A stretch of 64,000 bases of DNA from Clostridiaceae bacterium (GTDB lineage: Bacteria; Bacillota; Clostridia; Lachnospirales; Lachnospiraceae), in NCBI GenBank assembly GCA_902363735.1, contig CABJBA010000002.1:62001-126000 (forward strand), read 5' to 3'. The position numbers and the translations under genes were made by a program. The notes beneath the pieces were generated by a model. It did no database searches. It worked only from the letters and a program-made list of their open reading frames with translations, and was not told the origin of the DNA. The first letter of the stretch is position 1. Each line of letters starts with the position of its first letter. This document shows, in pieces, positions 1-9,662 of this stretch.

Positions 1-1125
1 CGCTTTGCAGAACTGGGCAAAAAGGGAGTTCTGGCTATGATGTGTGACAGCACCAATGCTACGAGAGCCGGATTTACACCATCGGAGAAGACGGTGGGAA
101 AAACCTTTGACAACATTTTTGCAGACCATAAGAACAATAGGATTCTTGTGGCCACCTTTGCTTCCAACGTGGACAGGGTGCAGCAGGTTATTAACTCAGC
201 TGCCAAGTACGGCCGCAAGGTGGTAGTGGAAGGCCGAAGCATGGTTAATGTCATCGGTACAGCAAGTGAACTGGGCTATATCAATATTCCCGATGGAACC
301 TTAATCGAAATTGACCAGCTGAAAAATTATCCCGATGAGCAGACGGTGCTCATTACAACCGGAAGCCAGGGAGAATCCATGGCAGCCCTTTCCCGTATGG
401 CGGCAAGTACCCATAAAAAGATTTCCATTAAGCCAAGCGACGTAATTATATTAAGTTCTCATCCCATTCCAGGAAATGAAAAGGCTGTTTCCAAGGTAAT
501 CAACGAGCTTTCCATGAAGGGCGCAGAGGTAATCTGTGAGGATACCCATGTATCAGGACATGCCTGTCAGGAGGAAATCAAGCTGATGTATGCTCTGGTT
601 CGTCCTAAGTACGCCATTCCTGTTCATGGAGAGTATCGTCACATTATGGCCCAGAAAAACCTGGTTCAGGCTATGGGATTCGCCAAGGAAAACGTTATTA
701 TCATGTCCTCCGGAGATGTGGTGGAGGTGGGACAGGAGTCCTGGAAAACTGTGGATCATGTCCAGTCAGGCGGAATCCTGGTGGATGGACTGGGTGTCGG
801 AGATGTAGGAAATATTGTTTTAAGAGACAGACAGAATTTGGCGCAGAACGGAATCATCGTGGTGGTTCTGACTCTGGAAAAATACTCCAACCAGCTTTTG
901 GCAGGACCGGATATCGTATCAAGAGGATTTGTCTATGTCCGTGAGTCAGAGGATCTGATGGAGGAGGCCAGAAATGTGGTCAATGACGCTGTCACTGACT
1001 GCCTGGAACGCCATGTCAATGACTGGGGCAAAATCAAGAACATTATCAGAGACAGCTTAAGCGATTTCTTATGGAAGCGCATGAAGCGCAATCCTATGAT
1101 TCTGCCGATTATTATGGAAGTATAA
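1..1125 (+). CDS. rnj: Ribonuclease J, 3' part (N-terminus outside window)
   Basis: The frame is open from the first base, so this is a truncated gene; 374 residues are visible of a family that is usually about 555. RNase J is a metallo-beta-lactamase/beta-CASP nuclease acting in mRNA decay and RNA maturation in the cytoplasm. Visible family marks are DSTNA and the following GFTPSEK, SSHPIPGNE, the beta-CASP/MBL region with HGEYRH (metal-binding His), and the C-terminal dimerisation part with SRGFVYVRE. The catalytic HxHxDH motif should lie upstream of the window. An internal ATG at 37 opens the same frame but is not a start, because the conserved FAELGKKGVLA stretch precedes it. The stop at 1125 lies only 24 bases before the next start, so co-transcription with the genes to 3434 is likely. 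Confidence 0.95.
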   Translation, partial: RFAELGKKGVLAMMCDSTNATRAGFTPSEKTVGKTFDNIFADHKNNRILVATFASNVDRVQQVINSAAKYGRKVVVEGRSMVNVIGTASELGYINIPDGTLIEIDQLKNYPDEQTVLITTGSQGESMAALSRMAASTHKKISIKPSDVIILSSHPIPGNEKAVSKVINELSMKGAEVICEDTHVSGHACQEEIKLMYALVRPKYAIPVHGEYRHIMAQKNLVQAMGFAKENVIIMSSGDVVEVGQESWKTVDHVQSGGILVDGLGVGDVGNIVLRDRQNLAQNGIIVVVLTLEKYSNQLLAGPDIVSRGFVYVRESEDLMEEARNVVNDAVTDCLERHVNDWGKIKNIIRDSLSDFLWKRMKRNPMILPIIMEV

Positions 1126-1149
1126 AGATCAGCAATGGGGGAATGTGAT

Positions 1150-1539
1150 ATGAGCCGGAGAACGAAAGAGATCAACAAAATAGTGGGAGTGGTTATCGCC
1201 ATTTCAAGCCGGCTCATTCTCCTTGCCCTGGTGGCGGTTCTGCTGTATGAGGGCTCTTCCAGGGGATATGCTTTTGGACACAATATATTTTATGCCTCTT
1301 CTGTAGAGGCGGCGCCGGGACGGGATAAGAACGTGACCGTAAGTGTTGGGATTTCTGCCTTTCAGGCTGCAAAGATATTAAAGGAAAACGGCCTCATTGA
1401 CAATGAATATTCCTTTGTTATACAGGCTGAATTTTTCGGATATAAGGTAAATCCCGGAACCTACACATTAAATACTTCCATGACTCCTAAGGAGATTCTT
1501 CAGATGATGAATGAGAAAAAAGAGGAAGAAAAGAAATGA
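1150..1539 (+). CDS. MltG/YceG N-domain-like membrane protein lacking the lytic transglycosylase domain
   Basis: Small protein of 129 residues. It has one hydrophobic segment near the N-terminus (about residues 14-34) followed by an extracytoplasmic part. That part resembles the LysM-like N-terminal subdomain of MltG (YceG): VSVGISAFQAAKIL, then GYKVNPGTYTLNTSMTPKEIL. MltG cuts nascent peptidoglycan glycan strands, but the catalytic domain of that roughly 330-residue family is absent, so hydrolase activity is not expected. The ATG at 1150 is preferred over an in-frame ATG at 1135 because GGGGGA at 1137-1142 sits 7 bases before it. The stop overlaps the next start as ATGA. The position before trmR matches Bacillus, where yrrL (mltG) precedes yrrM. 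Role unknown; possibly a peptidoglycan-binding or regulatory remnant. Confidence 0.7.
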   Translation: MSRRTKEINKIVGVVIAISSRLILLALVAVLLYEGSSRGYAFGHNIFYASSVEAAPGRDKNVTVSVGISAFQAAKILKENGLIDNEYSFVIQAEFFGYKVNPGTYTLNTSMTPKEILQMMNEKKEEEKK

Positions 1540-2186
1540 TTGTAAACGACAGGATTACGGATTATATCCGTTCCTTAGAAAAGGACAGAAGTCCTCTTCT
1601 TGGGGAAATCGGAAAGGAAGCCAGACAGAAGGGGGTTCCGGTTATAAGAGAGGAAACAGCCTCTTTTTTGCAGGCCATGACAGCTTCTGTAAGGCCAAAA
1701 GATATTTTAGAGGTGGGGACTGCGGTGGGGTATTCGGCCCTTCTGATGGCAGCAGTGATGCCTTCTGACTGCCGTATTACCACCATAGAAAAATACGAAA
1801 AAAGGATTCCCGAAGCCAGAAAAAACTTTGAAAAGGCCGGGGAGACAGACCGGATTACCTTGTTAGAGGGCGATGCACAGGAGATATTAGAGGGGCTTGA
1901 CCGCCCCTTTGACCTTGTCTTTTTAGATGCAGCCAAGGGGCAGTATCTGGTCTGGCTTCCCAGGCTTTTAGAACTTATGAGGCCGGGCGGAATGCTGATT
2001 TCCGACAATGTACTCCAGGATGGGGATATTATAGAGTCCCGGTATGCCGTGGAACGGCGCAACCGGACCATTCATACAAGGATGAGAGATTACTTATATG
2101 AACTGAAACATTCAGAATGTCTTCTGACCTCCATTGTTCCCATCGGCGACGGCATTGCAGTCAGTATTCTGATATCATCTACTTAA
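1536..2186 (+). CDS. trmR: SAM-dependent O-methyltransferase, TrmR-like (tRNA 5-hydroxyuridine methyltransferase)
   Basis: 216-residue class I methyltransferase of the catechol-O-methyltransferase-like family. Motif I ILEVGTAVGYSA lies at residues 57-68, an acidic ribose-binding site follows in TTIEKYE, and the metal/substrate loop is DLVFLDAAKGQY. In Bacillus subtilis the orthologous position (yrrM) encodes TrmR, which methylates 5-hydroxyuridine at tRNA position 34 to 5-methoxyuridine. The next gene here is a U32 protein of the TrhP type that supplies the hydroxyl group, so the pairing supports this role. The start overlaps the preceding stop (ATGA), indicating translational coupling. The family call is firm. 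The tRNA substrate is inferred from synteny; a small-molecule methyltransferase is the alternative. Confidence 0.82.
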   Translation: MIVNDRITDYIRSLEKDRSPLLGEIGKEARQKGVPVIREETASFLQAMTASVRPKDILEVGTAVGYSALLMAAVMPSDCRITTIEKYEKRIPEARKNFEKAGETDRITLLEGDAQEILEGLDRPFDLVFLDAAKGQYLVWLPRLLELMRPGGMLISDNVLQDGDIIESRYAVERRNRTIHTRMRDYLYELKHSECLLTSIVPIGDGIAVSILISST

Positions 2187-2207
2187 GGAAAGCAAGAAAG
2201 GATTTTC

Positions 2208-3434
2208 ATGAGAAAGACCGAACTTTTGATTCCGGCAGGCAGCTTGGAAGTATTAAAAACCGCAGTGATTTATGGTGCGGATGCTGTCTACATTGGAGGA
2301 GAAGCCTTTGGCCTCCGGGCCAAAGCCAAGAATTTTACAACAGAGGATATCCGGGAGGGAATTTCCTTTGCCCATGAAAAAGGGGTAAAGGTTTATATTA
2401 CAGCTAATATTCTGGCTCATAATGATGACCTGCCGGGAGTTGAGGAATATTTTAAAGAGTTAAAGGAAATAAATCCTGATGCCCTGATTATTTCTGATCC
2501 AGGTGTTTTTGCTATTGCAAAAAGAATTATTCCTGATATGGAGCTGCACATCAGCACTCAGGCTAACAATACAAATTATGGAACTTATCTGTTCTGGCAC
2601 CAGCTTGGAGCTAAACGGGTGGTTTCTGCCAGAGAACTTTCCCTGGCGGAGATCAAGGAAATCCGCAGCCGGATTCCCGAGAATATGGAGATTGAAAGCT
2701 TTATTCACGGGGCTATGTGTATGTCTTATTCAGGCCGCTGTCTGCTGAGCAATTACATGACAGGAAAAGATGCCAATCAAGGGGCCTGCACCCATCCCTG
2801 CCGCTGGAAATACTCCATTGTAGAAGAGAAGCGCCCCGGCGAATATATGCCTGTTTATGAAAATGAGCGTGGAACTTATATCTTTAATTCCAAGGATTTA
2901 TGCATGATTGAATATATCCCGGAGATGATGGAAGCTGGAATCGACAGCTTTAAAATAGAGGGGCGGATGAAAACCGCCTTGTATGTGGCTACGGTAGCCA
3001 GGACCTATAGAAAAGCCATTGATGACTACAACAAGGATCCGGAAATCTATCAGGCAAATATGGATTGGTACCGGTCGGAAATCGGCAAGTGCACCTACCG
3101 GCAGTTTACCACAGGCTTTTATTTTGGAAAGGCCGATTCTTCTGCACAGATTTATGATAACAATACTTATGTAAAGAATTATACTTATCTTGGAACAGTG
3201 GAACGGCTGGATGAAAGAGGTTTTGCCCTGATTGAACAGAAAAATAAGTTTTCCATAGGCGAGACCATTGAAGTCATGAAGCCTGACGGAAGAAATCTGG
3301 AGGCTGTTGTAAAGGCTATTTATAATGATGAAGGAATGGTTCAGGAAAGTGCACCTCATTCCAGACAGATTCTTTATGTGGATTTAGATGTTGAGATGGA
3401 ACAGTATGATATTCTGCGCCGCAGTGAAGTATAA
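2208..3434 (+). CDS. trhP: Peptidase U32 family protein, TrhP-like tRNA hydroxylation enzyme
   Basis: 408 residues with the U32 signature around residues 163-181 (ESFIHGAMC through GRCLLS). Cysteines at 171, 178, 194 and 198 are spaced like those that hold an iron-sulfur cluster in U32 relatives such as UbiU/UbiV. The N-terminal LLIPAGSLE and GADAVYIGG are typical of the TIM-barrel part. Although named peptidase or collagenase, the YegQ/YrrN/YrrO branch is known as TrhP, which makes 5-hydroxyuridine on tRNA from prephenate. The direct neighbour is a TrmR-like methyltransferase acting on that product. Bacillus carries two such genes (trhP1, trhP2); only one is seen here. A strong hairpin terminator follows, so this is the last gene of the operon. 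Confidence 0.85.
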   Translation: MRKTELLIPAGSLEVLKTAVIYGADAVYIGGEAFGLRAKAKNFTTEDIREGISFAHEKGVKVYITANILAHNDDLPGVEEYFKELKEINPDALIISDPGVFAIAKRIIPDMELHISTQANNTNYGTYLFWHQLGAKRVVSARELSLAEIKEIRSRIPENMEIESFIHGAMCMSYSGRCLLSNYMTGKDANQGACTHPCRWKYSIVEEKRPGEYMPVYENERGTYIFNSKDLCMIEYIPEMMEAGIDSFKIEGRMKTALYVATVARTYRKAIDDYNKDPEIYQANMDWYRSEIGKCTYRQFTTGFYFGKADSSAQIYDNNTYVKNYTYLGTVERLDERGFALIEQKNKFSIGETIEVMKPDGRNLEAVVKAIYNDEGMVQESAPHSRQILYVDLDVEMEQYDILRRSEV

Positions 3435-3451
3435 GAAGATAGAAACAGCAG

Positions 3452-3497
3452 AAATGCCTGAATTCCGGTAAAAACCGTGGATTCAGGCATTTTGTTA
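3452..3497 (+). terminator. Rho-independent terminator after trhP
   Basis: A 12-base perfect inverted repeat (3452-3463 with 3481-3492) encloses a further short CCGGT/ACCG pairing and is followed by a T-rich stretch. Confidence 0.85.
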
Positions 3498-3527
3498 TAA
3501 AAACTTATTTTATGAAGGGCAATCGGT

Positions 3528-3555
3528 TTGACATTTTATTCGGGTAAGGTATAAT
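3528..3555 (+). promoter_or_regulatory. Sigma-A promoter of the chemotaxis receptor gene
   Basis: A perfect TTGACA (3528-3533) and a perfect TATAAT (3550-3555) are separated by 16 bases. They lie 54 bases before the start codon and after the preceding terminator. Confidence 0.88.
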
Positions 3556-3608
3556 GAAGAAAAGAGTTCCTGCTATATTATGAAAAGTCATGTAAAGGGG
3601 GAATACAA

Positions 3609-5672
3609 ATGAAAAGAATCGAAAAGGATGGTGTTTTTGGTGTAAAATCAATTCGTTACCAGGTTTTGCGGGTACTGCTTCCCATTGTTCTTGGGGGTAT
3701 GATTCTTCTGTCGTTTTTAGGCTATAATACGGCAAGACAGGTCATTGAGGACAAAACCGACAGGGAGATGGAGCTAAATCTCTCTTCCGCTGTGGCCGTC
3801 ATTGAAAAATCCCTTTCCCAGAACCGTATGGTTGCGGAAGGGCTGGCACGGGCAGTGGAATCCAATGAGAACATGGATGGGGAAAATTACCGCAAGCTTC
3901 TTCCTGCAATGGTCGGATCATATGATGAGACCTTTGGAGGCGGCGTATGGTTTGAACCCTATGCCTACAACTCCGGAGAGCAATATTTTTCTCCCTATTG
4001 TATGCGGGAAAACGGGACCATAAGCTACGTTGACAACTATTCTCTGGGTGATGGAGTTTATTATACCGACCAGGACTGGTATACCAATGTGGTAAATACC
4101 GCTGAGAAGACTGTGTGGAGCGCTCCCTATTATGATGAGTTTGCCAAGATCTCTATGGTGACTGCATCTTCCCCCTTTTATGATCATTCAGGAAAGCTTA
4201 AAGGTGTCGCCACGGCTGATATCGACTTAACAGATATGCAGAAGATGATTCTTGGTTTGCAGGATGAAAAAGGGGAACAGGTTTTTCTTCTGGATACCAG
4301 CGGAACATATATTGCCGATGACGACAGTTCCAAGCTTCTTAAAGTAAATATTACCCAGGAAAGCAACGGGTCCCTGGCCAGTCTTGGAAAAGCCATTCTC
4401 ATCAATAAAAGCGGAAGAGGAAGCTTTGAAGAAGATGGACAAAAATATTTGGTGTGGTATACCCAGGTTCCGGAATCCGGCTGGATTCTTGGGTTTGCAG
4501 GAACAGAAGACCACTTATTTGGAAGTGTGGATACACTGGCGGATGCCTTGATCATTCTCTGCATTGTCCTTGCATTGATGGTCAGCATAATCCTCTCTTA
4601 TTCCATACATAAACGGATTGTTAGGCCCTTAAGACACCTTGCAGACGTGACAAAAAGCATTGCTGATGGAGACCTTTCCGTTCATATTGATCACAGGCTG
4701 AAGAATGAAATCGGAGTAGTCTTTGATTCTGTAAGAAAAACCACGGAACGGCTTCATGATTATGTGGATTATATCGATGAGCTTTCCGGTGTTTTAGATC
4801 AGATTTCAGTTGGAAATCTGGACTATGAACTTCAGCTTCATTATGTGGGGGAATTTGAAAGACTTAAGATCTCTCTGGAGCACATCCGGGAGTCCATGAC
4901 TGACACCTTATCTGCTATCCAGGTTTCCTCCGATCAGGTGAACACAGGGGCAGCTCAGGTTTCCAATGGGGCCCAGGCCCTTGCAGCGGGCGCTTCAGAG
5001 CAGGCGGCCACCATGGAGGAATTAAGCACTTCTGTTGCAGGCATATCCAGGCAGTCAGAAGAAAATACCTCCAGCGTCATCAAAGCCATGGGGTATGTAG
5101 ATGAGGCCGCAAAGGGTGTGTATGCAAGCAATGAGTTCATGGAACATCTTAATCAGGCCATGAAGGAAATTGGAGAATCTTCCCAGGAGATATCAAAAAT
5201 CATTAAACTTGTGGAGGATATTGCTTTTCAGACCAATATTCTGGCTTTAAATGCCGCAGTGGAGGCAGCCCGGGCGGGAGATGCCGGAAAGGGGTTTGCA
5301 GTAGTGGCAGATGAGGTGAGGGCACTCGCAGCCAAGTCTGCGGAGGCGGCTAAGCAGACTGCTGATTTAATCCGGAAATCCAGAGCATCCGTATCTGAAG
5401 GGGAGCGGTTGGCTGATGAAACCTTAAAGATTTTGGTCACTGTTTCAGAAAAGTCATGGCTGGCAGACCAGATGATCGGCGAAATCCGGCAGTCTTCCGT
5501 TCAACAGGCAGAAGCCATTGACCAGATCAACACGGGGCTGTCAGAAGTAGCTGCCGTGGTACAGACAAATGCAGCCACTGCCGAGGAAAGTTCAGCTGCC
5601 GGTGAGGAGCTGGCCGCACAGGCTCAGATTCTTAAGTCGGAAGTGGGAAGATTCAAACTTAAACATAATTAG
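3609..5672 (+). CDS. Methyl-accepting chemotaxis protein (dCache sensor)
   Basis: 687-residue receptor. A first membrane segment lies at about 18-38, and a dCache-type extracellular sensor at about 41-307 ([14 protein letters not shown] and ATADIDLT are typical). A second membrane segment lies at about 313-331, then a HAMP linker with a helical extension, then the methyl-accepting signalling domain. The conserved hairpin tip that contacts CheA/CheW spans about 536-570 ([19 protein letters not shown], then [10 protein letters not shown]). The canonical amino-acid-binding arginine of dCache_1AA sensors is not obvious, so the ligand is unknown. The gene stands alone, with its own consensus promoter upstream and a long hairpin terminator downstream. 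The start is preceded by AAAGGGGG. No other che or fla genes are in the window. Confidence 0.95.
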   Translation: MKRIEKDGVFGVKSIRYQVLRVLLPIVLGGMILLSFLGYNTARQVIEDKTDREMELNLSSAVAVIEKSLSQNRMVAEGLARAVESNENMDGENYRKLLPAMVGSYDETFGGGVWFEPYAYNSGEQYFSPYCMRENGTISYVDNYSLGDGVYYTDQDWYTNVVNTAEKTVWSAPYYDEFAKISMVTASSPFYDHSGKLKGVATADIDLTDMQKMILGLQDEKGEQVFLLDTSGTYIADDDSSKLLKVNITQESNGSLASLGKAILINKSGRGSFEEDGQKYLVWYTQVPESGWILGFAGTEDHLFGSVDTLADALIILCIVLALMVSIILSYSIHKRIVRPLRHLADVTKSIADGDLSVHIDHRLKNEIGVVFDSVRKTTERLHDYVDYIDELSGVLDQISVGNLDYELQLHYVGEFERLKISLEHIRESMTDTLSAIQVSSDQVNTGAAQVSNGAQALAAGASEQAATMEELSTSVAGISRQSEENTSSVIKAMGYVDEAAKGVYASNEFMEHLNQAMKEIGESSQEISKIIKLVEDIAFQTNILALNAAVEAARAGDAGKGFAVVADEVRALAAKSAEAAKQTADLIRKSRASVSEGERLADETLKILVTVSEKSWLADQMIGEIRQSSVQQAEAIDQINTGLSEVAAVVQTNAATAEESSAAGEELAAQAQILKSEVGRFKLKHN

Positions 5673-5692
5673 AGCAGAGCTTCACTGAATAG

Positions 5693-5753
5693 AAAAATGC
5701 TGTTGTAAAAAGCAGGTCAGATACTGATTTTCTTTTTGCATCAGCATTTTTTT
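5693..5753 (+). terminator. Terminator after the chemotaxis receptor gene
   Basis: A long stem of about 20 bases with few mismatches (5693-5712 with 5732-5751) ends in a run of seven T. Confidence 0.8.
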
Positions 5754-5771
5754 CTCTTATTTTACTCCATG

Positions 5772-5800
5772 TTGTAGAAATTGCCATATTGTGGTATGCT
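5772..5800 (+). promoter_or_regulatory. Probable sigma-A promoter of the YdcF-like gene
   Basis: TTGTAG (5772-5777), 17 bases, TATGCT (5795-5800), about 60 bases before the start codon. Reasonable but not consensus boxes. Confidence 0.55.
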
Positions 5801-5859
5801 ATAAAAGGTTATACCCGGAAGCTTTCCGGGTTTAGAACGTGCAAAGCGGAGGATGGAAT

Positions 5860-6684
5860 ATGACATGGATACTATGGCTGGCTGCGGTTATCTGCATTAT
5901 TTATTATGCTGTGATCACAGCTTATTCGGGCCTGACCACCGCCATGTCCTTCATATGGCTTGTATTCGGTGCTCTCAGCATGGCTTTGGCCGTGGGCTGG
6001 GAAGCATATATGAGGCATAAGGACAAGGTTCCTCTATGGCTTCCGGTGTCAGTTATTACGATGTGCTGTACCGGGCTTCTGGTATTTGTTACAGTGGAAG
6101 TCCTGATCTTTACCGGGGTGACAGCCCGGGATGCCTCCAATCTGGATTATGTGATTGTACTGGGAGCCAGGGTAAAGGAAACGGGGCTGAGCAAATCATT
6201 AAAAAGCCGCCTGGATAAGGCCATTGAGTATGTGGAGGAAAATCCTGATACAATTCTGGTCCTTTCGGGAGGGCAGGGGGCTGATGAACCCGTCAGCGAA
6301 GCAGCGGCCATGAGGGATTATCTGGTATATAACGGAGTCAGGGAGGAACAGCTGATTTTAGAGAGCCGTTCCACCAGTACGGTTGAAAATATTGCTTACA
6401 GCAGGGTGGCGATTGAAGAGGATTTGGAAAGGCGGAAAGAGCACCGGCGGAGCAGCCCTGTTTTTATGGAACCGGGAACCTTTGCCGAGGTACCAGACAG
6501 ACCAGTGAGGATTGGCATCCTGACCAGCGATTTTCATGTATTCCGTGCCCAGCAGATAGCAAAAAAATGGGGAATTCCCGATGCATCAGGTATTGCCTGC
6601 AGCTCAGACCCCATTCTTTTTGTTCACTTTTGCGTAAGAGAGTGCGCGGCTATATTAAAAGACAAATTAATGGGTAATATGTAA
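5860..6684 (+). CDS. YdcF/ElyC family (DUF218) membrane protein
   Basis: 274 residues. Three to four hydrophobic segments fill roughly the first 90 residues. A soluble DUF218 domain follows, with VIVLGARV at its start, VLSGGQGADEPVSEA, LILESRSTSTVENI and ILTSDFHVFRA; these are the conserved blocks of the SanA/ElyC/YdcF family. Members act in envelope integrity or have unknown function, and the fold binds nucleotide-like ligands in some structures. The ATG at 5860 is chosen because GGAGG lies 7 bases upstream; a GTG at 5839 in the same frame has no comparable site. The next gene (M16 peptidase) starts 36 bases after the stop and could be co-transcribed. Exact function is not determinable from sequence. 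Confidence 0.85.
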   Translation: MTWILWLAAVICIIYYAVITAYSGLTTAMSFIWLVFGALSMALAVGWEAYMRHKDKVPLWLPVSVITMCCTGLLVFVTVEVLIFTGVTARDASNLDYVIVLGARVKETGLSKSLKSRLDKAIEYVEENPDTILVLSGGQGADEPVSEAAAMRDYLVYNGVREEQLILESRSTSTVENIAYSRVAIEEDLERRKEHRRSSPVFMEPGTFAEVPDRPVRIGILTSDFHVFRAQQIAKKWGIPDASGIACSSDPILFVHFCVRECAAILKDKLMGNM

Positions 6685-6720
6685 ATAATACCTAACAATA
6701 GCAGGAGGAAATCATATAGA

Positions 6721-9645
6721 ATGAATCAATTAAAAAATCTTGCAGCCTATGAGGTTGTGGAAGAAAAAAGAATCAAAGAAATCAATGGAGACGGATGCGT
6801 GCTCCGCCACAAAAAGAGCGGCGCCAGGATTTTTACCATATCCTGTGAAGACGAAAACAAAGTTTTCTCCATTGGATTCCGCACTCCCCCGTCAGACAGT
6901 ACGGGAGTGGCTCACATTCTGGAACACAGCGTTTTGTGCGGCTCGGAGAAGTTTCCCATAAAGGATCCGTTTGTGGAGCTGGTAAAGGGATCTTTGAATA
7001 CATTTTTAAATGCAATGACCTATCCGGATAAAACCGTTTATCCCGTGGCAAGCTGCAATGAAAAGGATTTTCAGAATTTAATGAATGTGTATATGGATGC
7101 AGTCCTTCATCCCAACATTTACCGGGAACCTAAGATTTTTATGCAGGAGGGCTGGCATTATGAGCTGGAGACTCCCGAATCTGATCTGATTTACAATGGA
7201 GTGGTATATAATGAGATGAAGGGTGCCTTTTCCTCTCCGGAAGAAGTACTGGACCGCTGCACCAGAAAGGTTTTATTTCCGGACAATTGCTACGGACATG
7301 AATCAGGGGGAGATCCTGCCTTTATTCCGGATCTGACTTATGAGGAATTTCTGAATTTTCATAAGAAGTATTACCATCCTTCCAACAGCTATATTTATCT
7401 TTACGGGGATATGGATATGGAGGAAAAACTGTCATGGCTTGATAAAGAGTATTTGAGCCACTATGAAGAAGTTGCCTTAACTTCCGCTATTGGCAGGCAG
7501 AAGCCTTTTGAAAATGCTGTTACAGAAGAAACTTCCTATTCCATTACAGAAGGACAGTCGGAAGATCACGCCACCTATCTTTCCGTTCATACGGTGGTGG
7601 ATTCAGATTTGGATCCAAGGCTTTATGTGGCATTCCAGATCCTGGAATATACCCTTTTAGATGCACCGGGAGCACCGTTAAAGCAGGCGCTCATTGATGC
7701 AGGAATCGGTCAGGATGTGCTTGGGGGATATGAAAGCGGTATTTTACAGCCTTATTTTTCTGTCATTGCAAAAAATGCAGACAAGGAGCAGAAGGGAGAG
7801 TTCCTTGCAGTCGTAAAGGGTGTTTTAAGAAAGCAGGCAGATGAGGGAATCAACAGAAAGAGCCTGAAAGCGGGAATGAATTACTATGAATTCCGTTACA
7901 GGGAGGCAGATTATGGCTCTGCACCAAAGGGCCTGATGTATGGACTTCAGTGTATGGACAGCTGGCTTTACGGGGGAGATCCCATGATGCATCTGGAGTA
8001 CCAGGAAACCTTTGACTATTTGAAAAAAGTGGTGGATGAGGGGTATTTTGAACAGTTGATCCGGGATTACCTGCTGGATAATCCTTTTGAGGCCGTTATT
8101 ACCGTCAGCCCGCAGAAAAATCTGACTGCAAAGGTGGAGGAAGAGATTGTAAAGAAGCTGGCAGCTTATAAGGAATCCCTTTCTGAAGAGGAGATTAAAG
8201 ATCTTGCAGAACAAACCAGAGCATTAAAGGAATACCAGGAAACTTCGTCTCCTCAGGAAGACATGGAGAAGATTCCCATGCTTGGAAGAGAAGATATCGG
8301 CAGAGAGCCTGAAGAAATCATATGGGAGAAAAAAGAAGTCCGGGACATTCCTGTTCTCCATCACAATATGTTTACCTCAGGAATCGGATATCTGAAGGTT
8401 TTATTTGATATTTCCGCTCTTCCCATGGAAGATCTGCCTTACGCAGGATTTTTAAAATCTCTCCTTGGTTACATCAATACGGAACATTTTAGTTTCAGTG
8501 ATTTAAGCAGTGAAATCCATTTAAACAGCGGAGGAGTCAGCTTCAGCGTCACCTCTTATCCTGATTTAAAGAATGAAGGGGCGTTTAAAGGATATTTTCT
8601 GGCAAGTGTCAGAGTACTGTATGACAAGGTAGATTTCGGTTTTTCTATTCTGTCTGAAATCCTGGCAAGATCCGTTCTCGACGATGAAAAGCGGGTGGGT
8701 GAAGTGATCAGTGAAACCCGGTCCAGAGCCAGAATGAGACTTGAAGGTTCCAGTCATTCGGCGGCAGTAACCAGGGCGGTTTCCTATTTCTCTCCTAACT
8801 CTTATTTTAACGATATAACCGGAGGAATCGGATATTATGAATTTTTAGAAAAGCTGGAAACGGAATATCCTGACAACAAACAAAAGATTATCGCCAGATT
8901 GAAAGCTGTTATGGAAAAGCTTTTTACCGCCAAAAACATGCTGGTCAGCTATACGGCGGATGAGGCGGGATATAAGCTGCTTCCTGATGCAATAAAGAAG
9001 CTGACCGATGACCTTCCGGTGGGAGATGGAAAAAAGTACCCCTTTGTGTTTTCACCTGAAAACCGCAATGAAGGTTTCTGTACCGCCTCCCAGGTCAATT
9101 ATGTGGCCAGATGCGGCAGCTTTGCAAAGAGCGGCTATGAATATACAGGAGCTCTTAAGATCTTAAAGGTTATATTAAGCTATGATTATCTGTGGCTCAA
9201 TTTAAGAGTCAAGGGCGGTGCATACGGCTGTATGAGCGGCTTTGGACGCTCGGGAGAAGGGTATTTTGCTTCTTACCGCGATCCTAATTTGAAAGAGACC
9301 AACCGAATCTATGATCAGGTGGTGGATTATCTGGAAAACTTCCAGGTAAAAGACCGTGATATGACTAAATATGTCATCGGTGCCATCAGCGATATGGATG
9401 TGCCCTATCCGCCGTCCACAAAGGGCAGCAGGGGCCTTTCTGCTTATCTGTCAGGCGTTGACCGTGATATGATGATAAAAGAGCGGGAAGAGGTGTTAAA
9501 TGCTTCTCAGGAAGACATCCGGAAGCTGGCTCCACTGGTAAAAGCAGTTCTGGATACAGGAAGCTTCTGCGTGGTGGGCAATGAAGATAAGATAGGAGCA
9601 GACAAGGAACTGTTTGGAGAGACCAAGAATCTGTTCCATTTATAA
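6721..9645 (+). CDS. M16C zinc metallopeptidase (presequence-protease-like)
   Basis: 974 residues, the length of the single-chain M16C peptidases (PreP/falcilysin type), with two M16 halves around a hinge. The inverted zinc motif HILEH is at residues 65-69. It is followed by LNAMTYPDKTVYP, and by VYNEMKG, which carries the downstream zinc-ligand glutamate. The C-terminal half has RVKGGAYG and YRDPN, matching the substrate-binding R/Y motif of the inactive half. No signal peptide is seen, so it is likely cytosolic and degrades unstructured peptides. AGGAGG lies 11 bases before the ATG. It lies directly before era, recO and glyQS, in a compact run on the same strand. Confidence 0.92.
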   Translation: MNQLKNLAAYEVVEEKRIKEINGDGCVLRHKKSGARIFTISCEDENKVFSIGFRTPPSDSTGVAHILEHSVLCGSEKFPIKDPFVELVKGSLNTFLNAMTYPDKTVYPVASCNEKDFQNLMNVYMDAVLHPNIYREPKIFMQEGWHYELETPESDLIYNGVVYNEMKGAFSSPEEVLDRCTRKVLFPDNCYGHESGGDPAFIPDLTYEEFLNFHKKYYHPSNSYIYLYGDMDMEEKLSWLDKEYLSHYEEVALTSAIGRQKPFENAVTEETSYSITEGQSEDHATYLSVHTVVDSDLDPRLYVAFQILEYTLLDAPGAPLKQALIDAGIGQDVLGGYESGILQPYFSVIAKNADKEQKGEFLAVVKGVLRKQADEGINRKSLKAGMNYYEFRYREADYGSAPKGLMYGLQCMDSWLYGGDPMMHLEYQETFDYLKKVVDEGYFEQLIRDYLLDNPFEAVITVSPQKNLTAKVEEEIVKKLAAYKESLSEEEIKDLAEQTRALKEYQETSSPQEDMEKIPMLGREDIGREPEEIIWEKKEVRDIPVLHHNMFTSGIGYLKVLFDISALPMEDLPYAGFLKSLLGYINTEHFSFSDLSSEIHLNSGGVSFSVTSYPDLKNEGAFKGYFLASVRVLYDKVDFGFSILSEILARSVLDDEKRVGEVISETRSRARMRLEGSSHSAAVTRAVSYFSPNSYFNDITGGIGYYEFLEKLETEYPDNKQKIIARLKAVMEKLFTAKNMLVSYTADEAGYKLLPDAIKKLTDDLPVGDGKKYPFVFSPENRNEGFCTASQVNYVARCGSFAKSGYEYTGALKILKVILSYDYLWLNLRVKGGAYGCMSGFGRSGEGYFASYRDPNLKETNRIYDQVVDYLENFQVKDRDMTKYVIGAISDMDVPYPPSTKGSRGLSAYLSGVDRDMMIKEREEVLNASQEDIRKLAPLVKAVLDTGSFCVVGNEDKIGADKELFGETKNLFHL

Positions 9646-9662
9646 CACGAAGGAGAACCTAT

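Noticed and set aside
1562..2071. - strand open frame of 169 codons
   Set aside because: Lies opposite the trmR-like gene and starts without a ribosome site.
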